From positions 1 through 52,567 of the forward strand of contig JBGSKV010000024.1 in NCBI GenBank assembly GCA_041740975.1: DNA of 52,567 nucleotides, given 5' to 3'. Under the pieces are notes generated by a model. That model worked only from the letters and a program-made list of their open reading frames with translations. It did no database searches and was not told the origin of the DNA. Source of the DNA: JBGSKV01 sp041740975 (GTDB lineage: Bacteria; Bdellovibrionota_B; Oligoflexia; Oligoflexales; JALZUQ01). The translations under genes and the position numbers were made by a program. Below are positions 15,704 to 23,973 of the stretch, piece after piece (the first letter of the stretch is position 1; every line of letters starts with the position of its first letter).

Positions 15704-18232
15704 TTAAATATATTTTGCAGTAAGTGACTCAGAGACTTTTTTGAGTTTGTCCGGTGTACCTTCATAAAGTAATCGACCACCTAGATCCGCCGCACGCGGC
15801 CCTAGATCCAGGACCCAGTCGGCACTTTTGACGACTTCCGAATTATGCTCAATAATCACCAACGTTGAACCGCGATCAGCAAGCTCGTCGAAAATTAAAA
15901 TCAGTTTCTCAACATCTCGAAAGTGCAGACCCATTGTCGGCTCTTCAATGATCAAGAGGGTTTCTTTACCGTGCGTTTTATTCAAAAAAGGCACTAATTT
16001 AAGCCTTTGCGCTTCGCCACCGGACAATGAAACACTCGGTTGACCCAACTTCAAATAACCCAAACCTATTTCATGGGCTGGCGTAAGTTTCTTGACAATG
16101 CGGCGAAAGTTTTTAAATTTATCGAGCGCTCCATCGATGGTCAGTTCAAAAACATCATTGATACTCATGTCATTGTATTTGGCTTCGAGAACTGCTGGGC
16201 GAAATCTTTGACCTTCGCATACGGGACATGTCACACGGGCGTCCGCTAAAAATCGCATCGACAAGTTGACCTGACCGCGACCTTTGCATTCTTCGCAGCG
16301 TCCACCTTCAGCATGTATGGAAAAATCACGCGCTGTCAAACCAGCCACTTGCGACTGCGGTAGTTCGGCGAAAAGATTGCGTACATCCCCTAAGACATCC
16401 AAATAAGAAATCGGCATGCTAACAGAACTACGCGCCAAAGGTTTACGGTCAATAAGGTGAACATATTTAAAGTCTTCAAAGCCCTCAATGGCTTGGCAAT
16501 GTGTCCAAGTGGATTTGGTTTTTTTCGAACGAACTTTCACCATCGCCTGGGCGAGATTAGCAAACAAGGTGTATCGAACAAGACTGCTTTTTCCAGCACC
16601 CGACACGCCACTTACGACATTCACCGCCCCTTTGACGAAGCGGGCCTTTGGCATTTTCAAATTGTTGAGAATTGGCTTTTCAATCGTCACGAACTGTAGA
16701 TCTTTGGTGGATTTCTTGTCTTTGACAGGACGGGGTACTTGTAGCCCCGCCAAGAAACTTGCAGTGATGGATTGCTTGGCAAAACTCTTAGCATGCTGCG
16801 GTGAAAACTGCGCCATCAACTCACCACCTTCTTGCCCCCCGCCAGGCCCAAGGTCAATAATATGATCAGCGCGTTCTATGATTTGTTCATCATGATCAAT
16901 AATCAATACAGTATTGCCGCTTTTCTTCAGTTCAACTAAAGCTTTCCAAATCTCAACCACTTCTTCGGGATGCAAACCTTGACTAGGCTCATCGAGAACG
17001 TAAAGAACACCGCGCAAATTTTCGCCCAAAATATCGGCCAATCGCAGGCGCTGCTTCTCGCCGCCAGACAAAGTTAGTATCCGCCGAGACAGATTCAAAT
17101 AACCAAGGCCGATGTCGACGATGCGCTTCAGATGCGACGCAATCTGCGTACAAACTCGCATCGCCGCAGGATTGTTAGCCCAAGTCGTTTGCCATTTGAC
17201 CGCCTTTTCATAAAGTTGCGCAGTGGGAATCAGCAGTAAATCGTGGATCGTGTCCCCGCCTAGATCAATGGCTATCATTTTCTTGGCGACACCTGTGCCT
17301 CGACAACTCGAACAAGGCAGTGGCTGCGTAAACTCCTCGGTTTCTTCATCGAGAACTTTCTCAGCACCCCAACCCTTACAAGATTCGCATTTACCGAGTG
17401 AGTTGGCCGAGAAATATCGCGAGTCCATTTTGGGCCAGCTGTAACCGCACTTCGGGCAACCCGCATGAGCCGAAAAACCACCAAGTATATTCATTTTGCC
17501 CGTGGTCATCATTTCGCCGAACTCACCACGCGCATCCGACTCTTTAAATATTACTTCGACAGCGCGCAAAAGACGGGCGGCATTAGCAGGTTTAACTTTG
17601 ACTATATCCACGAGGATTTTGATGGTGTGTTTCTCGGATTTTTCTAGTTCTGGTAATGGGTCTAATGCGACCATTTCGTCATCAATAAAAGCCCTTAAAA
17701 AACCTTTTTCAGCGAAGCGCGTCAGTTGCTCTTGGAAGTGACCTTTCTTTTGTTCCACTACCGGAACAAATATGGCGATGTTTTTGTCTCTGCCCTGTGT
17801 CGTAATATGCTTAACGATCTCGGCAGAGGTTGACGAAGACGATGCAAGTCCATGCGTCGGGCACTTTTGACTGCCAAATCTCGCCAACATAACGGCCAAT
17901 AATTCAGAAATATCTGTCAGTGTTCCGACTGTGGCTAAGCGTGAAGGAGTGGTTTCATTTTGCGAAAGGGCGATGGCCGGTGAAAGTCCAGAAATATGCT
18001 CCACTGCAGGCTTCGATCCCAAATCCAAAAACTGCCTGGTGTAATGCGAAAGAGTATAAAAGAACCGACGTTGAGATTCGGCCAAAATCGTATCGAAAGC
18101 CAATGAGCTTTTTCCAGACCCACTGACACCTGTGATGACCGTAATCGCATTGCGCTGAATGCGCAAATTGAGGCCTTTGAGATTATGTTCCCACGCACCT
18201 TTGATGCGAATTTCCGAAGTCGGTTCAGCCAT
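15704..18232 (-). CDS. UvrA-like ABC ATPase, lacking the insertion domain
   Basis: 842 residues with the tandem-ATPase plan of UvrA. First Walker A is GVSGSGKSSL (35-44), followed by a region like the UvrB-binding domain (about 145-245). Zinc module 1 is C259/C262/C282/C285. The first signature is TLSGGEKQR (387-395) and Walker B ends VLDEPSQGL. The second half has GVSGAGKSSL, zinc module 2 (CEEC...CPVC), LSGGEAQR and IIEEPTMGLH, where Glu replaces the usual Walker B Asp. Canonical UvrA is about 940 residues; about 100 are missing between zinc module 1 and the first signature, where the DNA-contacting insertion domain sits. It starts 3 bp after pdxA. It may be a UvrA paralogue rather than the main repair protein. 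Confidence 0.85.
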   Translation of the reverse strand: MAEPTSEIRIKGAWEHNLKGLNLRIQRNAITVITGVSGSGKSSLAFDTILAESQRRFFYTLSHYTRQFLDLGSKPAVEHISGLSPAIALSQNETTPSRLATVGTLTDISELLAVMLARFGSQKCPTHGLASSSSTSAEIVKHITTQGRDKNIAIFVPVVEQKKGHFQEQLTRFAEKGFLRAFIDDEMVALDPLPELEKSEKHTIKILVDIVKVKPANAARLLRAVEVIFKESDARGEFGEMMTTGKMNILGGFSAHAGCPKCGYSWPKMDSRYFSANSLGKCESCKGWGAEKVLDEETEEFTQPLPCSSCRGTGVAKKMIAIDLGGDTIHDLLLIPTAQLYEKAVKWQTTWANNPAAMRVCTQIASHLKRIVDIGLGYLNLSRRILTLSGGEKQRLRLADILGENLRGVLYVLDEPSQGLHPEEVVEIWKALVELKKSGNTVLIIDHDEQIIERADHIIDLGPGGGQEGGELMAQFSPQHAKSFAKQSITASFLAGLQVPRPVKDKKSTKDLQFVTIEKPILNNLKMPKARFVKGAVNVVSGVSGAGKSSLVRYTLFANLAQAMVKVRSKKTKSTWTHCQAIEGFEDFKYVHLIDRKPLARSSVSMPISYLDVLGDVRNLFAELPQSQVAGLTARDFSIHAEGGRCEECKGRGQVNLSMRFLADARVTCPVCEGQRFRPAVLEAKYNDMSINDVFELTIDGALDKFKNFRRIVKKLTPAHEIGLGYLKLGQPSVSLSGGEAQRLKLVPFLNKTHGKETLLIIEEPTMGLHFRDVEKLILIFDELADRGSTLVIIEHNSEVVKSADWVLDLGPRAADLGGRLLYEGTPDKLKKVSESLTAKYI

Positions 18233-18235
18233 TTT

Positions 18236-19195
18236 CTAGTTCCGTCGGTTGAGATACTGAATGCAATGTTCGAGGGCAAACTGAGTGCTTTTGATTGATG
18301 CCTTCTTTTGTCCGAAGAGATCATTGGCGGGTCCGTGATCGGGCGAAACTCGCAAATGCGGTAAACCTGCCGTCAAGTTAATGGCCGAATCAAAATGAAC
18401 AGTTTTTAAAGGCCCAAGACCTTGGTCATGGTACATCGCTAAGACGCCATCGAATTGTCCCTGATAAGCACGGTAAAAAACAATATCGGCCGATAGTGGA
18501 CCAATCAAACGATCACCATAAGTCGGCAGTAAACTATCAATTGTTTTTTTTACGATGCGTTGGTCTTCATCACCAAATAAACCTTTGTCACCACAGTGTG
18601 GATTTAGACCGGCCACAGCCAGACGCGGATTGGCAATGCCGAAATCATTCTCCAGTCCGTGCATCATCAAATTTATTTTCTGTTGAAGAATTTCCGGCGT
18701 TATCCCATCTGTAACTTTGGCTATGGGCACATGCGTCGTGACAAGTCCTACACGTAACTGTGGGCCCGCCAAAATCATAAGACCCCGCGTTTGCCATAAG
18801 TTTTCAAAAAACTCCGTCTGACCGGGAAAATCATAGCCAGCTTGCCACGCAGCGTTTTTGTCGATCGGCATGGTCAATACTGCGAGGGCCTTGCCACGGT
18901 AAGCTTTGAGTTCTTCCAAAGAGCGTCGGGCAATATGGCCGCGGGTTACCTCGTCCAACTGATGGGCAGGAACTTTATGATCGTCGTCCTGATCAATGGA
19001 AATAAACTCATCAAAAAATTTTATTTTTTCGTCGGCAAGGGATTTGCCAAGTTGATTCGTCCAATGATAATGACTACCTATGCAAACCATAGGTATGCCA
19101 CGATCTTGGCAGCGACGTCGAACGTCATCGGTCAAGCATTGCTGAACCAACTCAATATTGACACTCCAAGGGTCACCTAATGTGATAATGAGCAA
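18236..19195 (-). CDS. pdxA: 4-hydroxythreonine-4-phosphate dehydrogenase
   Basis: 319 residues. NAD-dependent oxidation of 4-phosphohydroxy-threonine in pyridoxal phosphate synthesis. The three metal-binding histidines of PdxA are recognisable in TTHVPIAKV, AGLNPHCGDKG and AMYHDQGLGPLK. The C-terminus keeps AGLPHLRVSPDHGPANDL, close to the family's RTSPDHGTA. The N-terminal glycine loop is altered (TLGDPWSVNIELV in place of the usual GDPAGIGPE), a mild oddity. It sits 2 bp after folB and 3 bp before the uvrA-like gene, so the three are probably one transcript. Other PdxA-like (PdxA2) enzymes exist, so the substrate is likely but not certain. Confidence 0.88.
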   Translation of the reverse strand: MLIITLGDPWSVNIELVQQCLTDDVRRRCQDRGIPMVCIGSHYHWTNQLGKSLADEKIKFFDEFISIDQDDDHKVPAHQLDEVTRGHIARRSLEELKAYRGKALAVLTMPIDKNAAWQAGYDFPGQTEFFENLWQTRGLMILAGPQLRVGLVTTHVPIAKVTDGITPEILQQKINLMMHGLENDFGIANPRLAVAGLNPHCGDKGLFGDEDQRIVKKTIDSLLPTYGDRLIGPLSADIVFYRAYQGQFDGVLAMYHDQGLGPLKTVHFDSAINLTAGLPHLRVSPDHGPANDLFGQKKASIKSTQFALEHCIQYLNRRN

Positions 19196-19197
19196 AC

Positions 19198-19554
19198 CTA
19201 ACTCCTCGAAAAAATACGCTTCATCTTTATGTGCGCACCTTTATTCAAATCGCCTGGTAGAACAGTCTTTTGGATGACAACTTCCGCCCGCTGCAGCTGC
19301 GGGTATTCTATCATCAAATGATCACCCAAGTTACCAACGGCTGATTCCAAAAGTTGCATGGATGTGTTCTTCAAACAATCGTCAATGCTAGCGATGACGC
19401 CACCATAATCCAAGGTATCCACTAACTTGTCGCGTTCCGGTGCGAAGTAATGCATCTTTAAACTTACCAATATCCGTTGCCCTGCCAACTGTTCGGCTGC
19501 AAAACAACCGAGGCGCATATAAACGGGATAATCATCAATGGTGAGTTCGATCAT
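19198..19554 (-). CDS. folB: Dihydroneopterin aldolase
   Basis: 118 residues, the normal length for FolB. It cleaves dihydroneopterin to 6-hydroxymethyl-dihydropterin and glycolaldehyde in folate synthesis. Visible family features are GCFAAEQLAGQRILVSLKM (equivalent to the GVxxxExxxxQ segment), TLDYGGVIASIDDCL (compare DTVDYxxV), LLESAVGNLGDHLM and the late VVIQK segment with the catalytic Lys. It heads the minus-strand unit folB-pdxA-uvrA-like. folK, the next enzyme of the pathway, lies 204 bp away on the opposite strand, so the two may share a control region. Confidence 0.88.
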   Translation of the reverse strand: MIELTIDDYPVYMRLGCFAAEQLAGQRILVSLKMHYFAPERDKLVDTLDYGGVIASIDDCLKNTSMQLLESAVGNLGDHLMIEYPQLQRAEVVIQKTVLPGDLNKGAHIKMKRIFSRS

Positions 19555-19758
19555 TTTAGTCCACCTTCTCCAAGTTTATTACCACGTCGCCCGAAGTGAA
19601 GCGAAGGAGATCCTTCACCCCTTTCAGGACAGGGGAAGGTTCTGATTTATAAGGATATTTTGCCAGCTATCACTTGGACAAAACCTTGCTCTCCACCCAC
19701 TTATTTGCTACTTCATCCTTCTACCGGAATGATTGTCTTCAAAAAAAAGGGGCGCCGC

Positions 19759-20277
19759 ATGAATCGCGTTTTGATTGCCATCGGATCTAATTTGGGAGAT
19801 CGCGCCCACTGGGTCAACCGCGCTTTGCACCTCATGCAATTTATGTGCGGCAATCTTCATGCTGTGTCACGATTTTATGAAACAGCTCCCATCGGTGCTG
19901 CGGACCGAACATTTTTGAACGGTGCATGCATATTAGAAACCTCACATGAACCAGTTGATCTGCTGCGTTCACTCTTGCGCGTCGAATCTTTGCTAGGGCG
20001 CGATCGCAAAATGCATTGGGGCAATCGCACCATCGACCTCGATATTATTTTATGGCAAAACGCCGACGGGCAATATCTTGAAATGAATTCGCCATTTTTG
20101 AAAATTCCGCACCCAGAAGCTTTGAATCGTGATTTTGTGATGAGACCTGCCGCCGAAATCGCTGGCGACTGGATCTTTCCTAATACGAAGACAACTCTAG
20201 AACACTTTGCCGCTCATACAAACTTGCGTAGCGACCTCGGTTCTCAAGAAGATCGCTATGAGAGCCTTGTTCAATAA
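19759..20277 (+). CDS. folK: 6-hydroxymethyl-7,8-dihydropterin pyrophosphokinase
   Basis: 172 residues. It transfers pyrophosphate from ATP to hydroxymethyl-dihydropterin, the step after FolB. The N-terminus RVLIAIGSNLGDR, then RFYETAPIG, FLNGACILET and the metal and ATP motif GNRTIDLDIILW are clear. DFVMRPAAEIAGDW matches the C-terminal motif. ATG 19759 is chosen because AAAGGGG lies just upstream and the family starts MxxxxIxxGSNLG. A frame continuing upstream to 19660 has no support. Its last 98 bp overlap the 3' end of the exporter gene on the other strand. No folP is in view. Confidence 0.92.
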   Translation: MNRVLIAIGSNLGDRAHWVNRALHLMQFMCGNLHAVSRFYETAPIGAADRTFLNGACILETSHEPVDLLRSLLRVESLLGRDRKMHWGNRTIDLDIILWQNADGQYLEMNSPFLKIPHPEALNRDFVMRPAAEIAGDWIFPNTKTTLEHFAAHTNLRSDLGSQEDRYESLVQ

Positions 20278-21967
20278 TCCGACCTTGTTCAAAAACTAAA
20301 ATTTTGTCGCAGTGTTCAACCGTATGCAGACGGTGGGCGATGAGAAAACAGGTCCGTCCTTGCATCACTTTGCGCACAGCCTGCTTGATCAATACTTCTG
20401 TTTCATGATCAATATTCGCCGTCGCTTCGTCCAATAGTAAAATACGGGGGTTGCGCAGAAGCATCCGCGTGATCGCCAGAAGTTGGCGCTCGCCCATACT
20501 GAGGTTATCGCCACTTTCGACAAGAATTGTGTTTAGACCATTGGGCATTCGGCTGATGATTTCGAGAAACCCGGTCTGGGCACAAGCTTCTAAAACTTGA
20601 CTGTCGGTGATGGTGTCACGATTCGGACAGACCGCAATCAAATTAAAACGCACGGTATCTTTAAATATCGCCACGTCCTGCGATACCATGCCGACTTGCT
20701 GCCGAATGGATTCGCGCGACCACTTCTGCAAGGCCACTCCGTCGATTGTAATCGTGCCTTTTTCGATTGGGTAAAGCGAAGCAATAAGGTTTGCAGTAGT
20801 TGTCTTTCCGGAACCAGTTTTCCCCACCAAACCTATACTTTGACCCTGCTGTACCGAGAAACTCACATCGATAAGAACAGGTGTGTCTTTGAGATAGCGC
20901 ATACTCACGCCGTCAAAAACGATATCGCCACCGATAACCGCATGATGGGTGCCGTCGCGTCCAAGAACTTGCGTTTCTTCCTCTTCGCCGAGCATTTGGC
21001 GAATGCGCTCACTGGAAACAAAAGCCTCTTGAATAACGTGAATCTCGTTCGTGACAAGCATAATCGGCCAGTAAAAGCGTTCGCAATAACGAACAAATGC
21101 AACCACAATCCCAATACTGAGCGTGCCGCCTAAAACCCAACTCCCACCCACCCAAAGCGTGACGAGAAGTGGCAAAGCACAGAGGAATGCCGCCATCGGC
21201 CGTATAAAAGTGTTCCAGTTCGTAATACGATAACCAGAATTTCGTAAGCTGAGCGCCAGCTGATTAAACTGCCGGTAGCTCCAATCTTCCAATCCAAAAA
21301 TGCGGATGATCGATATACCACTTATGTACTCAGCCAATCGTGCATTGACGATGGCATTGCGCTTTTTGTATTCTCGCAACCAATAACGCACGGGACTGCG
21401 GGATAGCAAAACAAAAGCCATGGCCGGAACACTGGCCAGCGTTACAGCTAAGCCGAAATACAAATCTGTCAAAATCATAGCCGCAAAAACCGCGGCGATA
21501 TTAATAATAGCACTGACAAAGCGCGAAAGAGATCCGCTAAAAAAGTTCTCGATGCCTTCGACGTCGTTTGTCAATCGCGTAATCGTCCGCCCCAATGGTT
21601 GGCGATCGAAATATCCGGCTGGCAATAGGGTGAGTTTACGAAACAAGTCTTTGCGGATTTCTAAGACGATTTTGTTTGTGACAAAATAAAGACCATACGA
21701 TCCTATGTAGCGAATCAAGACAAAAACCACTTCGCAAAATATAATGATAGCTACCAATTTCCACAGAAGTCCGGTCTCCGCGGGATCTCTGAGAACTTCG
21801 ACAAGATCTCCTAATAGCTTCGCGGAAATCATCAAAAGCGCCGTGCTGACGAGCACCATGCCAACGGAAAACGTCAGTAGCCAGACCGAATTACGTGCGT
21901 AGCGAAAAAGAATAAATAACGAAACAATGTCGTATTTTTCTTCTTTGATTAAATCATCTTGATACAA
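20180..21967 (-). CDS. ABC exporter subunit with the catalytic ATP site (MdlB-like)
   Basis: 595 residues. An N-terminal six-helix export domain (about 20-320) is fused to an ATPase. Walker A is GLVGKTGSGKTT, Walker B ILLLDEATANID with the catalytic Glu. The signature is LSMGERQL rather than LSGGQ. The upstream gene (21998-23707) has the complementary pattern, so the two should form one asymmetric heterodimer. They are 30 bp apart with the partner first. Substrate (lipid, drug or peptide) cannot be read from sequence. The stop lies 98 bp inside folK on the other strand. Confidence 0.9.
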   Translation of the reverse strand: MYQDDLIKEEKYDIVSLFILFRYARNSVWLLTFSVGMVLVSTALLMISAKLLGDLVEVLRDPAETGLLWKLVAIIIFCEVVFVLIRYIGSYGLYFVTNKIVLEIRKDLFRKLTLLPAGYFDRQPLGRTITRLTNDVEGIENFFSGSLSRFVSAIINIAAVFAAMILTDLYFGLAVTLASVPAMAFVLLSRSPVRYWLREYKKRNAIVNARLAEYISGISIIRIFGLEDWSYRQFNQLALSLRNSGYRITNWNTFIRPMAAFLCALPLLVTLWVGGSWVLGGTLSIGIVVAFVRYCERFYWPIMLVTNEIHVIQEAFVSSERIRQMLGEEEETQVLGRDGTHHAVIGGDIVFDGVSMRYLKDTPVLIDVSFSVQQGQSIGLVGKTGSGKTTTANLIASLYPIEKGTITIDGVALQKWSRESIRQQVGMVSQDVAIFKDTVRFNLIAVCPNRDTITDSQVLEACAQTGFLEIISRMPNGLNTILVESGDNLSMGERQLLAITRMLLRNPRILLLDEATANIDHETEVLIKQAVRKVMQGRTCFLIAHRLHTVEHCDKILVFEQGRIIEQGSHSDLLENRGRYASLYERQSVLELSSY

Positions 21968-21997
21968 ACCTTGTTCCTGCCCATTCCATGTCTAAGA

Positions 21998-23707
21998 CTA
22001 ATTGACCTTCACAAATTTAGCATTTCTAATCTCATACATTTCATCGCAATACCTCAAAGTAGAGGCTCGGTGCGCGACCCACAATACAGTTTGATTAGAA
22101 AACTCTTGGCGAAGTCCTGCCAATATACCTTCTTCCGTAATCGCATCCACCGCACTCAAACAATCGTCCAACAATAGCAGCGGCTGAGGCCGCAAAAGTG
22201 CGCGCGCAATCGCCAAGCGCTGACGCTGGCCACCCGACAGGTTGATTCCCCACTCACCAATCCAGGAGTGTATACCTTGCGGAAGCGATTCGATTTCTTC
22301 TTTGATCTGAACGATTTCTAAAACCTTCCAAATACGCTGCTCAGAGAAATCCCCATCTAAAGAAAGATTTTGCAAGACCGTCCCGGAAAACAAAAAGGCC
22401 CGTTGGGGCACCACCGTCACATTCTCAGTAAGCCAGTCGCGTTGGACGTCTTGTACGCTGTGTCCGTATGCCCATACGTCACCCGAAAAACCGGTCTGTA
22501 ATCCCGCGCAAATGCCAAGTAGCGTGGATTTGCCAACGCCAATCGGCCCTTGTAAACCCACCACACTACCCTGTGGAACAGATAAACTCGCATGGTCGAA
22601 AAGGCGACGCTGATCGCCCGGATACTGAAACGTTAAATTCGAAATCTGCAAAGCCGGTACGTTTTTTTTGACCTCAAGGCTACCAGATGGCGATGCCTCG
22701 AAGTTTTTATGGATCGGCATATTAAAAATATTGGTAAGTCGTCCTAGGCTGGCCATGCCCTTCTGCCAATCTGCCACGAGAAAGCCTAGTTCCCATAAGG
22801 GATGCTGCATCAGTTGAATGTACGAAAGAAGCGCGATCAGCTCCCCCAGAGTCAACAAATCACTTTGGACTTTTTGAAGTCCAAGTACCAAAACAATCGC
22901 ATAGGATAACGCTGAGGGTGTCGCGATCCAAGGAAATATCGTCAAACCTATTTTGGAAACGACAAAACGCTCGTCCGCGTATTTTTGGGCGACTTGGTTG
23001 AGCTGCTTTTGCCAAATCTCACCCGTCCCCGTTGCGCGTTGTAGTTTGACAGTCCGAAGTGTCCCCGCAATTTCGTCTGACAATGTAGAAAGTGTTTCTT
23101 GCGACTTCAAGTACGAGGTGTACTCCTCTTTCGATAGTTTCAAGAGTTTGCGAGGTACGAACACGATAGGGACCAAACAGAAGAATGTCAGCCAAGGATC
23201 AATGGAAATCATCAGGCCGAGACCCAAGGTCGTAAAGAACAAGAGGTCCATCACGCCAACAAGGGTAAATCCATGAATAAAACGTGCGGCATTCCAATCG
23301 CCAGAAGCAATCGTCATCAAATCGCCCAGGCCATGCTTGTGAAAAGTGGAAAGGGGCTGAAAGCGCAACTGTCGCCAGAATCGACTCCGTAAATCGTATC
23401 CAATCGTATGCGTGATCTTAGCAAGAGTTTGGCGCCAACCAATACGCGTCGCCCATCCAATAAAAAGCGTGGCACTAAATCCGAACATCAGCGCAAACAG
23501 AGTTTGCATCAAGTCGCTGCGCTGAAAAAAATTCGGCACCGCAGCAATGTCTTTTTTGTTTAGTAAGTCTATCGCCCACTGGACAAACTTTGGAACCGCG
23601 ACTTCCGTCATGTTACAGAGGAGAACGGAAAAGCATCCACCTACGTAGATCAACCAGTATCGTTTGAGATTTGTTTTAAAGACTACCGATGCGGCGGAAG
23701 CTGCCAC
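21998..23707 (-). CDS. ABC exporter subunit with a degenerate ATP site (MdlA-like)
   Basis: 569 residues with an export membrane domain then an ATPase. Walker A is PIGVGKSTLL and the signature is a perfect LSGGQRQRLAIARALL. Walker B reads LLLLDDCLSAVD, with Asp where the catalytic Glu should be. This is the known pattern of the weak subunit in heterodimeric exporters (MdlA, TM287). The start is GTG, with GGAG 6 nt upstream. A small coiled-coil gene and the acetoacetyl-CoA synthetase gene lie upstream on the same strand. Confidence 0.9.
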   Translation of the reverse strand: MAASAASVVFKTNLKRYWLIYVGGCFSVLLCNMTEVAVPKFVQWAIDLLNKKDIAAVPNFFQRSDLMQTLFALMFGFSATLFIGWATRIGWRQTLAKITHTIGYDLRSRFWRQLRFQPLSTFHKHGLGDLMTIASGDWNAARFIHGFTLVGVMDLLFFTTLGLGLMISIDPWLTFFCLVPIVFVPRKLLKLSKEEYTSYLKSQETLSTLSDEIAGTLRTVKLQRATGTGEIWQKQLNQVAQKYADERFVVSKIGLTIFPWIATPSALSYAIVLVLGLQKVQSDLLTLGELIALLSYIQLMQHPLWELGFLVADWQKGMASLGRLTNIFNMPIHKNFEASPSGSLEVKKNVPALQISNLTFQYPGDQRRLFDHASLSVPQGSVVGLQGPIGVGKSTLLGICAGLQTGFSGDVWAYGHSVQDVQRDWLTENVTVVPQRAFLFSGTVLQNLSLDGDFSEQRIWKVLEIVQIKEEIESLPQGIHSWIGEWGINLSGGQRQRLAIARALLRPQPLLLLDDCLSAVDAITEEGILAGLRQEFSNQTVLWVAHRASTLRYCDEMYEIRNAKFVKVN

Positions 23708-23745
23708 TTCATTCTCCGATTCACTTCACTCGGAAAGAATTCCGA

Positions 23746-23961
23746 CTAAGGTGTTAACTTATTTGCTGTCTGTAGCTCGTCTAAGATCTCTTGATCGCGT
23801 TTCGCTCGCTCTTCCAGCTTATCTTCTCGAGCCTTGGCTTTGTCCGCAAGACGCTCCGCCTTTTGCAGTGCTTTTTGCTTTTCATAATGTGCCTTGCGTT
23901 GGCGTCTCAGTAGTTCTTTGGTCGGGATACAATCTTCATTTGTGATCATTTTGTCACTCAT
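23746..23961 (-). CDS. Small charged coiled-coil protein
   Basis: 71 residues. From residue about 15 onward it is one long highly charged helix (LLRRQRKAHYEKQKALQKAERLADKA and on), likely a coiled coil. AGGGGG lies just before the ATG, which supports translation despite the small size. It sits between the acetoacetyl-CoA synthetase gene (13 bp upstream) and the exporter pair (38 bp downstream), all on the minus strand, so it is probably co-transcribed. No family recognised. Confidence 0.6.
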   Translation of the reverse strand: MSDKMITNEDCIPTKELLRRQRKAHYEKQKALQKAERLADKAKAREDKLEERAKRDQEILDELQTANKLTP

Positions 23962-23973
23962 CAGGACCCCCTT

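Noticed and set aside
20597..21133. 178-codon frame antisense to the MdlB-like exporter gene
   Set aside because: It covers the ATPase domain of a well-supported gene and has no domain pattern of its own.
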